Positions 1 to 5,197 of a DNA stretch of 9,839 bases are shown here, piece after piece. The notes beneath the pieces were generated by a model, which did not search any database, was not told the origin of the DNA, and was given only the letters and a program-made list of their open reading frames with translations. The position numbers and the translations under genes are program-made. Source of the stretch: Aliarcobacter sp. (lineage in GTDB: Bacteria; Campylobacterota; Campylobacteria; Campylobacterales; Arcobacteraceae); the NCBI GenBank assembly GCA_017996075.1, contig JAGOHQ010000024.1, positions 1 through 9,839 on the forward strand, in the 5' to 3' direction. Each line of letters starts with the position of its first letter. The stretch's first letter is position 1.

Positions 1-141
1 AACTTGTTGCTTTTTATATGGTCCACCCTCTTGAGTATGAGTTGTTTTTGCATTTGCAATATTAGCACTTACAACATTTATTCTTGTTCTTTGTGCACTC
101 ATTCCTGAAGTTGATACATTATATCCATCAAAAAAACCCAT
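1..141 (-). CDS. flgC: Flagellar proximal rod protein FlgC, N-terminal part (runs off the left edge)
   Basis: Only the first 47 codons lie in the window; the frame is still open at base 1. The protein begins MGFFDGYNVSTSGM and continues with a stretch containing SANIANAKTTHTQEGGPYKK. This is the rod/hook family N-terminal helix with the SxNIANxxT signature, followed by the GGPYKK element typical of FlgC. FlgC is one of the rod subunits that crosses the periplasm above the MS ring. The ATG at 141 is preceded by AAAGGAG with suitable spacing, and the gene begins 15 bases after the fliE stop. The fliE-flgC order is a common basal-body pairing, often with flgB next; flgB would lie outside the window if present. 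The family identity is clear; FlgC rather than FlgB or FlgG rests on the GGPYKK element and the neighbour fliE. Confidence 0.9.
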   Translation of the reverse strand, partial: MGFFDGYNVSTSGMSAQRTRINVVSANIANAKTTHTQEGGPYKKQQV

Positions 142-156
142 AATTCGCTCCTTTTA

Positions 157-477
157 CTAAATTTGCATTCTCATAATTTCTCTATAAGCATTTATTGCTT
201 TATTTTTTACTTCTAATCCCAATTTAAGGCTTAACTCTGCCTCTTCAATTTTTTGAACAGCTTCTTGTAAATTTGCTACTTTTCCTGTTGCAATCTCTCT
301 CATAGAATTATATCCTTCTATTTGAGAATCATTTACCTCATTTATAGCTCCATTTAATAAATCTTTAAAAGATTTATCAGCATATTGACTTTCACTTAAA
401 GTTTCACTTTGTTTTACATTTGCACTATCAATACCTTGCAATGGATTTAAATAGTTTATAGCACCTACTATACTCAT
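157..477 (-). CDS. fliE: Flagellar hook-basal body protein FliE
   Basis: This 106-residue protein is a full-length FliE, the adaptor that joins the MS ring to the proximal rod and is needed for export-gate assembly. The middle contains SFKDLLNGAINEVNDSQ. The C-terminal half has the alternating helical pattern EAELSLKLGLEVKNKAINAY and ends in EIMRMQI, the near-invariant FliE tail. The usual length is about 100 to 110 residues, so nothing is missing. The start is ATG with AGGAG upstream. The gene lies between a two-helix membrane protein (17-base gap) and flgC (15-base gap), so it is almost certainly co-transcribed with both. No oddities are seen. Confidence 0.96.
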   Translation of the reverse strand: MSIVGAINYLNPLQGIDSANVKQSETLSESQYADKSFKDLLNGAINEVNDSQIEGYNSMREIATGKVANLQEAVQKIEEAELSLKLGLEVKNKAINAYREIMRMQI

Positions 478-494
478 TTTCTATTCTCCTATTT

Positions 495-881
495 TTAGCT
501 TGCGGCTTCTACTTTTTTATCATCATTAACTACTTCTTGAGTTAATTGTTCATTGGATAACTCTTCGTTTTCTTTGTGCCCTGTCATATCTTTTGTAGCA
601 AGTTGATTTAAAAGTAAGTTTATTTTATCTTCATTGTATCTATTGTCAAAATCCATTCGTTTTTGTTCTAGGCTAAAATTATTAACTATAAAAGATAACA
701 TTAAGTTACTAAAACCTTTTAGAGTAACAGTAACTAAAATAGCTCCAAAAAGCATTTGAAGTGGCGAAAAAAGTTCTGCGTTGAATGTAAAAAATATTAT
801 TGTAGCAAAAAAACCAATTGCTATATATATTCTAAATATTCCAGTATTTATTAGATTTTGTGAAAATCTTTCTACTACCAC
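495..881 (-). CDS. Small two-helix membrane protein of unknown function, downstream of flhG
   Basis: This 128-residue protein has no fold I can name. It shows a short N-terminal segment, two hydrophobic helices at about residues 14-35 and 39-65, then a charged, Asn/Glu/Lys-rich tail of about 60 residues ending EAAS. That pattern fits an inner-membrane hairpin with a cytoplasmic tail. The start is GTG at 881, with GGAG five bases upstream; no ATG occurs before the second helix, so GTG is well supported. It begins 14 bases after the flhG stop and ends 17 bases before fliE. From memory, Campylobacter jejuni and Helicobacter pylori also carry a small putative membrane protein directly after flhG (Cj0062c and HP1033), so this is probably the positional equivalent. 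A role with FlhF/FlhG is inference only. Confidence 0.8.
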   Translation of the reverse strand: MVVERFSQNLINTGIFRIYIAIGFFATIIFFTFNAELFSPLQMLFGAILVTVTLKGFSNLMLSFIVNNFSLEQKRMDFDNRYNEDKINLLLNQLATKDMTGHKENEELSNEQLTQEVVNDDKKVEAAS

Positions 882-895
882 TTAAACTCCGATTT

Positions 896-1717
896 TTAAA
901 TATTTTTTAAAACACCATCTACAATATTGTGCAACTTAATAGCTGCGTCTTCTTGTGGAAACTCATTTACAAATATTTTTCTAGCTCTTGCTATTTTTGT
1001 AATGTTTTCGCTACTTGGCACACTTCCTATATATTTTATCACAAATTCGCTTTTTAATCTGTTTTTTTTAGCTAAATTAATCAAAGAGTTTGAAATTGTT
1101 TCACCAACCAGCTCATTTTTTGTATGATTAAAACAAAGCATTAAACTCTTTTTATCAATTGCTAACATTTTTATCAAAGAGTAAACATCAGTTAGAGCGC
1201 TAGGATCTGTTGAAGTTATGGCTAAAATATTTGTTGATACTTTTAAAAACTCTTTTACATAGTCATTTAATCCAGCTCCAGTATCAACAATTAAAATATC
1301 ATAAAAGTTTAAATCTAATATATCTTGCACTAATCTTGAAAATATAAAACTGCTGCTATTTGTTGCATATTGATATCCACTTTTTCCAGCAATTAAAGAG
1401 AGATTTGGATATTTTGTTTCTATTATTACATCTTGTAGTTTTTTATGCCCATTAATATAATCAAAAAGTGTAACTACTGGTTTTACATCAAAAAGTACTT
1501 GCATATTTGCTAAACCTATATCAGCATCCAAAACCAATACTCGTAGATTTTTTTGTGATAATATATAAGCAAAATTTGCTGTAAAAGTAGATTTTCCAAC
1601 TCCACCTTTTCCAGATGTTATTGTCAAAAGTTTTGTTTTTGAACTATTTAATTCACTATTTACTTTTGAAGTAAGATTTATTAATTTTTCGGCTTGTGAA
1701 AGTTTTACATCAAGCAT
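896..1717 (-). CDS. flhG: Flagellar number regulator FlhG (MinD/ParA-type ATPase; FleN, YlxH)
   Basis: This 273-residue MinD-like ATPase is the partner of FlhF. In polar flagellates it limits flagellar number and in Campylobacter it also influences division-site choice. Visible motifs are the deviant Walker A SGKGGVGKST (residues 35-44, including the MinD-type signature lysine at 37), the switch segment DADIGLAN (64-71) and the Walker B strand ILIVDTGAG (141-149). Residues 7-12, SQAEKL, occupy the place of the FlhG DQAxxLR helix known to activate the FlhF GTPase, with Asp replaced by Ser and Arg by Ile. A clear C-terminal amphipathic membrane helix of MinD type was not confirmed. The ATG overlaps the flhF stop by one base (TAATG), and AAGGAG lies five bases upstream, so the two are translationally coupled. 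Confidence 0.94.
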   Translation of the reverse strand: MLDVKLSQAEKLINLTSKVNSELNSSKTKLLTITSGKGGVGKSTFTANFAYILSQKNLRVLVLDADIGLANMQVLFDVKPVVTLFDYINGHKKLQDVIIETKYPNLSLIAGKSGYQYATNSSSFIFSRLVQDILDLNFYDILIVDTGAGLNDYVKEFLKVSTNILAITSTDPSALTDVYSLIKMLAIDKKSLMLCFNHTKNELVGETISNSLINLAKKNRLKSEFVIKYIGSVPSSENITKIARARKIFVNEFPQEDAAIKLHNIVDGVLKNI

Positions 1718-2871
1718 TATATCTCCTTACTGCACTCATTATTCATAAAACAATCTATTAAAAATGATGCATCTGCTGCTATTAAATCATCAGGAACATT
1801 TTGTCCAATAGAGAAATATGTAATTGATTTTTTTGTTTTATGTGAAAAAGATATAACATTTCCAAAACTTTTTGTCTCATCTAATTTTGTAAAAATAAGG
1901 TTGTCAATATCAAGTATTGAATAATTCTTATAAATCTCCATCAAATCACTATGTTTTACATTTGAAGGCAGAACCAAAGTTTTTTCAATAGGAAGCTCAT
2001 ATACATGCTTTCTGTACTCATTTATTAGCTCTATTTTATCAATGTCATATTGGCTAGAACCTGCTGTATCAATAAAAATATAACTACAATTTTTAAGCCT
2101 TAAAAGTGCTTCTGTTAAATCTTCAGGTTTTTTAACTATTTCCAAAGGAAGTCTCATAATATTTGTATATGCTTGTAATTGCTCAATTGCACCAACTCTA
2201 AAAGAGTCCAAAGTAATAACACCAACTTTATGATTTTGTTCCATTTTATAAGCAAATCTTGCGGCTAGTTTTGAAATAGTTGTAGTTTTTCCAACTCCAG
2301 TTGGTCCTACCATCATCATAATTTTTCTTTGCTCTTTTCTTAAAGGTTGCTCCATTTTAATAGGAATGACTCTTCTTAAAACTAATTTGAAAAAATCATT
2401 TACTTTTTTTTGGTTTGATTTTAATGAAACTGGAAGCTCTTTGATTGTCTTTTTCATAATAGTGTATGTCATCTCACTATCAAACTCATTTTTCTCAAAA
2501 ATGGTATAAACGTCTATAAATTCAGGCGGAATAAGTAAGTCATATAGTTGGCTTTTTGGTTTCCAAAGAGTTTTTTGAACTTGTTCAAGAAGAGATTGCA
2601 TTTTTAAAATCTCTTCTTTATAGTCATAAACTTGTGCTTTTATAGGCTCTGATTCAACAGATGCTTTTGCAATTGCTGTTTTGGTAAACTCCATATTTTT
2701 TTGAATCTCATCATCTTCAATAGCAACAACTATCTCGTACATATCTTTATTATAGCCATTTGCATTTGCAATTTTTTTTGTAGAGATTACAATAGCTTCT
2801 TCGCCACACTGTATTTGTGCATTTCTTAAAGCTTCCGTTGGCGTTTCCCCTAAAAACGAGAGTCTATTCAT
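1717..2871 (-). CDS. flhF: Flagellar biosynthesis GTPase FlhF (SRP-type)
   Basis: This 384-residue SRP-family GTPase sets the site of polar flagellar assembly. The N-terminal B domain starts MNRLSFLGETPTEAL. A variable linker follows, then a helical N domain (about 115-175) and the G domain. Motifs are the P-loop GPTGVGKTTT (189-198), the G2 segment DSFRVGAIEQL (222-232), DTAG (268-271), TKLD (328-331) and GQNVPDDL (357-363). This NG core makes it FlhF rather than Ffh or FtsY when combined with the B domain and the flhG neighbour. It is shorter than FlhF of Campylobacter or Helicobacter as I recall them (about 450-480), with the difference in the linker. The ATG at 2871 overlaps the upstream stop as ATGA, so translation is coupled; GGAAG precedes it. 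Confidence 0.95.
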   Translation of the reverse strand: MNRLSFLGETPTEALRNAQIQCGEEAIVISTKKIANANGYNKDMYEIVVAIEDDEIQKNMEFTKTAIAKASVESEPIKAQVYDYKEEILKMQSLLEQVQKTLWKPKSQLYDLLIPPEFIDVYTIFEKNEFDSEMTYTIMKKTIKELPVSLKSNQKKVNDFFKLVLRRVIPIKMEQPLRKEQRKIMMMVGPTGVGKTTTISKLAARFAYKMEQNHKVGVITLDSFRVGAIEQLQAYTNIMRLPLEIVKKPEDLTEALLRLKNCSYIFIDTAGSSQYDIDKIELINEYRKHVYELPIEKTLVLPSNVKHSDLMEIYKNYSILDIDNLIFTKLDETKSFGNVISFSHKTKKSITYFSIGQNVPDDLIAADASFLIDCFMNNECSKEI

Positions 2872-3263
2872 TTTTGTCTTCCATCTTTATATATTTGTTC
2901 AATAGTTCCATCTAAATTCTTAAATCTTATAAACTCTTCATTCTCATAAATAATTTTTCCTTTTTTTACAATTTTAAGTCCACCAAAATTAAAAATTATC
3001 TCATTGTTTTCAGTAGATTTTAGACTTTTTTGGCAAACTATACTGTTTTTATTAATATGGTGAGTTGTTACAAATTCACCATTTTGTAAATCTTCCAAAG
3101 TCAAAGGTGTACAAGTTCTAGGAATTGTCTCAAACTCTTTTTGTTCTAGTTTAGAAATATCTATTTTCTCTTCATATTTTATTGGTTCTTTTGTTACAAA
3201 AACAGAAATTGCAAATAAATATGAAGAAAAAACTAGAGATAAAAAACTAAGCTTTAATATCAA
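2868..3263 (-). CDS. Small exported protein of unknown function with weak FlgA/SAF-like features
   Basis: This 131-residue protein is read from a TTG at 3263. An upstream GTG at 3287 would add eight polar residues, but GGAGG lies eight bases before the TTG, and the shorter form begins MILKLSFLSLVFSSYLFA, a normal signal peptide or anchor. The mature part has two cysteines (51 and 77). Residues 52-70 (PLTLEDLQNGEFVTTHHI) have the rhythm of a SAF segment. Residues 94-128 (GLKIVKKGKIIYENEEFIRF, then a KNLDGTIE stretch) recall the C-terminal end of FlgA, the P-ring assembly chaperone, but the protein is far shorter than normal FlgA. I offer this as a weak resemblance only. The gene overlaps the flgN-like gene by 17 bases and flhF by four. 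Confidence 0.75.
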   Translation of the reverse strand: MILKLSFLSLVFSSYLFAISVFVTKEPIKYEEKIDISKLEQKEFETIPRTCTPLTLEDLQNGEFVTTHHINKNSIVCQKSLKSTENNEIIFNFGGLKIVKKGKIIYENEEFIRFKNLDGTIEQIYKDGRQK

Positions 3264-3624
3264 AAATCTGTCCTCCAGATTGCTCACTTATCTCATCTAA
3301 AAGCTCTTTATACATCTGTTTTATTGGTAAAACTATATTTGCTAATTTTCTATTTAACTCATATAAAGTTTTTAATCCATCTTCTAGTTCATTTACTTTG
3401 TCTCTATAAATATTTACATCAAAGTTATTTTGAATAAGCGTTGTTAGTTCTTTGTTCAATTCAACTTTTTGATTCATAATCTCATTTATAATTGAATTTT
3501 TTCTATCATTTCTTCCAAAAAGTTCTTCATGTTTTGAGGCTTTTATATCTTCTATATCTTGAGTTATTGCATTTTTTAATTCTAGTATTAGTTGTTGCAT
3601 ATTATCTACTATTTTATCAACCAT
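3247..3624 (-). CDS. flgN: FlgN-like flagellar export chaperone
   Basis: This 125-residue protein is almost wholly helical, with heptad-like runs such as QQLILELKNAITQDIEDI and a second long helix around NELEDGLKTLYELNRKLANI. It has no signal peptide or membrane segment. Size, predicted fold and position directly after the rod-binding flgJ gene match FlgN, the cytoplasmic chaperone for hook-filament junction proteins FlgK and FlgL. From memory, Campylobacter has flgJ, flgM, flgN, flgK in that order. Here flgM is absent from the spot and flgK is not next. FlgN sequences are poorly conserved, so the call depends heavily on context. The ATG at 3624 follows the flgJ stop by three bases, with AAGG seven bases upstream inside flgJ. 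The end overlaps the next gene. Confidence 0.68.
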   Translation of the reverse strand: MVDKIVDNMQQLILELKNAITQDIEDIKASKHEELFGRNDRKNSIINEIMNQKVELNKELTTLIQNNFDVNIYRDKVNELEDGLKTLYELNRKLANIVLPIKQMYKELLDEISEQSGGQIFDIKA

Positions 3625-3627
3625 ATT

Positions 3628-3945
3628 CTAACCTTGTTCTTTCTTATTATTTTGTGATAAAAAGTTATAAAGCATATCACTAATTCCAAAATTACCACTT
3701 GAACTATCAGAAATTGATTGCAAATACATACCTTTTATAATATCACTACCAGCTTCTTCACCTGCTATACTAGTTGATTTCAAAGAAGTTTCAAGTATTT
3801 GATTTATAAAAAATGCTTCAAAATTATTGCTTACATCACGTAACTCTTTATCCTCAACATTTTTAAGACTATTACTATCTAAATTTTCAAATTTATTTGT
3901 TTTTAGAATATCTTTGTTATATAAATTGCTACTATTTATCTCCAT
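3628..3945 (-). CDS. flgJ: Rod-binding protein, FlgJ N-terminal type without a muramidase domain
   Basis: This 105-residue protein corresponds to the rod-binding half of FlgJ, which acts as the rod cap or scaffold in the periplasm. The diagnostic stretch is LRDVSNNFEAFFINQILETS (residues 35-54), followed by AGEEAGSDIIKGMYLQSISD (61-80) and the terminal FGISDMLYNFLSQ (86-98). It has no peptidoglycan hydrolase domain. This single-domain form is usual in Campylobacterota and many alpha-proteobacteria, where a separate enzyme opens the wall. It has no signal peptide, as expected for export through the flagellar apparatus. The ATG sits one base after the fliY stop and three bases separate its own stop from the flgN-like gene, so it belongs to the same transcript. 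Confidence 0.9.
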   Translation of the reverse strand: MEINSSNLYNKDILKTNKFENLDSNSLKNVEDKELRDVSNNFEAFFINQILETSLKSTSIAGEEAGSDIIKGMYLQSISDSSSGNFGISDMLYNFLSQNNKKEQG

Positions 3946-3946
3946 T

Positions 3947-4810
3947 TTACAATCCTATTTTATCTATTTTAAAATCTTCATTTATGATTTTTTTAATCTT
4001 TAATCCAAATTTTCCTTCTACAATTACAGCTTCACCCTCACCTATTTTTACACCATTTATAAGAATTTCAAGTGGTTCGTTTACCATTTGTTCAAGCTCA
4101 ATAATCTCACCAACATCCCATCTTAAAATATCTTTTAAAAGAACTATTTTTGTACCTAATCTTACACTTAGTTTTAATCTAACATTGTACAAAAGTTCAA
4201 GATTTTTAGATGGATTTGAAATACCTACATTTGCTTGCATAGGAGCTTGAACAACAGGAGCTGCAACAGGAGCAGAAACCACTGGTTTTTCATCTTTTAT
4301 TCCTGTAATTAAAGAGAAAAAAGGAGAAAATGCTTTGTCAAAACTTATTAAAATAGGAGTTTCATCTTCATCTAAAGATATACTAAAAATATATAAATCT
4401 TTTCCATCTAATGCGCTTTTTTCTACTTTTTTTGTTCCTTTAATCTCAGATTTCATACCAACAATATCTGGCATACCTTGAGCATTTGAAGCAGTACAAA
4501 AGCTTCCACAAATATTTGAAACTATTTCATTTACAGCATCTGTTGTTTCATCGTCAATATCTGCTTTTAAATCACCCATTCCACCCAACATTAAATACTC
4601 AAACTTTGTAGCACTAACAGTTGGAATATAAAAAACTATACCTGAAGTTAAACCTTTTATATCAAATTTTACATCTGCTTCTATAAAAGCTGGTGAATCA
4701 AAGCTTTCGTCTAGTTTTTTTGTTTCAGATATTTTTGCTTTTTTCCCTAGTAATTGCTCTAGTGTATTTGATAGCTCGTTTTTAAATACATTTGATAAAT
4801 CTGATGCCAA
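3947..4810 (-). CDS. fliY: Flagellar motor switch protein FliY (CheC-like domain plus FliN/SpoA domain)
   Basis: This 287-residue C-ring switch protein has three parts. Residues 1-170 form a CheC/FliY-like domain, including DDETTDAVNEIVSNICGSF (86-104). An Ala/Pro-rich linker follows (about 176-191). Residues 203-275 form a SpoA domain like FliN, with LLYNVRLKLSVRLGTKIVLL and WDVGEIIELEQMVNEPLEIL, which packs at the base of the C ring. The two-domain layout and length match FliY rather than short FliN. The CheC phosphatase signature is degenerate: aligning EIVSNICG with EIGNIxxG puts Ser98 where the catalytic Asn belongs. The start is TTG at 4810; an in-frame stop lies two codons upstream and the next Met is residue 74, so it is well constrained. 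AAGG lies about nine bases before it. flaG ends 16 bases upstream. Confidence 0.92.
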   Translation of the reverse strand: MASDLSNVFKNELSNTLEQLLGKKAKISETKKLDESFDSPAFIEADVKFDIKGLTSGIVFYIPTVSATKFEYLMLGGMGDLKADIDDETTDAVNEIVSNICGSFCTASNAQGMPDIVGMKSEIKGTKKVEKSALDGKDLYIFSISLDEDETPILISFDKAFSPFFSLITGIKDEKPVVSAPVAAPVVQAPMQANVGISNPSKNLELLYNVRLKLSVRLGTKIVLLKDILRWDVGEIIELEQMVNEPLEILINGVKIGEGEAVIVEGKFGLKIKKIINEDFKIDKIGL

Positions 4811-4826
4811 CTTATGTTACCTTTTT

Positions 4827-5141
4827 TTAATTTTTAATACTTTTTTCTAGCTCTTCAATTAAAAAAGCTTTTATTTTCATCATATCTTCTGTTGGATATT
4901 TATTTTCAATATCGCCTCTTGTTATTTTTACAAAGAAATCTCTTGATTTTTTGTTGTATCCAAATTGAATATTATCCAAAATAACTTCATTCAACTCACT
5001 TGCTGGATCCTTTGAAGCATTCTTTTTATACTCGTCTTCTTGTATTGTTTTAACTTTTTCTTCAACATTACTTACTTGTTTTGTCTTAATTTCATAGTTT
5101 TCTTTTGCATTATCAATTTGTGCTACTCTTCCAATTTCCAC
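4827..5141 (-). CDS. flaG: FlaG family flagellar protein
   Basis: This 104-residue protein has a variable, charged N-terminal half and a conserved C-terminal block. The block reads LDNIQFGYNKKSRDFFVKIT (residues 55-74), then NKYPTEDMMKIKAFLIEELE (80-99). This is the FlaG family pattern: a beta-hairpin with FxYNxxxxxxxVKI followed by a [IY]P[ST]EExxK helix. FlaG affects filament length in Campylobacter and other genera, but its mechanism is unclear. There is no signal peptide. The start is GTG at 5141, with AAAGGAG six bases upstream, the strongest ribosome binding site in the window. It is the first gene after a good promoter. In many species flaG sits beside fliD and fliS; here it sits before fliY. 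Confidence 0.85.
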   Translation of the reverse strand: MEIGRVAQIDNAKENYEIKTKQVSNVEEKVKTIQEDEYKKNASKDPASELNEVILDNIQFGYNKKSRDFFVKITRGDIENKYPTEDMMKIKAFLIEELEKSIKN

Positions 5142-5150
5142 GACAGACTC
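5142..5150 (-). promoter_or_regulatory. Ribosome binding site setting the GTG start of flaG
   Basis: On the minus strand the leader ends ACAAAGGAGTCTGTC directly before the GTG at 5141. The AAAGGAG core places the GTG at a normal distance, and no ATG lies nearby in frame. Confidence 0.75.
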
Positions 5151-5170
5151 CTTTGTAAGAATTTTAAAAC

Positions 5171-5187
5171 ATTATAACAAAAAAAAA
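5171..5187 (-). promoter_or_regulatory. Vegetative sigma promoter (extended -10) for flaG and downstream genes
   Basis: Read on the minus strand, the gap between the PflA-like stop and flaG contains nine T residues running into TGTTATAATG. That is a perfect TATAAT with the extended TGn element. Campylobacterota vegetative promoters are known for a strong -10 box, T-rich upstream DNA and little or no -35 box, and this matches. Transcription would start near 5163-5165, leaving a leader of about 20-25 bases that carries the flaG ribosome binding site. There is no hairpin in this gap, so read-through from the PflA-like gene is also possible. Confidence 0.7.
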
Positions 5188-5197
5188 TTAAATAGTA

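Noticed and set aside
927..1127. Plus-strand open frame opposite flhG
   Set aside because: It is antisense to a well-conserved ATPase gene, has no ribosome binding site that I can see, and its product looks like a hydrophobic reverse-strand artefact.
1716..1721. TATAAT on the minus strand at the flhF-flhG junction
   Set aside because: It is formed by the flhG start context between the ribosome binding site and ATG, with no extended element or T-rich lead; a promoter here would give no usable leader for flhG.
3492..3683. Plus-strand open frame opposite the flgN-like gene and flgJ
   Set aside because: Its Leu/Tyr/Phe-rich product is what AT-rich helical genes give when read in reverse; both minus-strand genes have family support or coupling.
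3897..4250. Plus-strand open frame opposite fliY and the start of flgJ
   Set aside because: It crosses two real minus-strand genes, and composition suggests a shadow of the SpoA domain coding.
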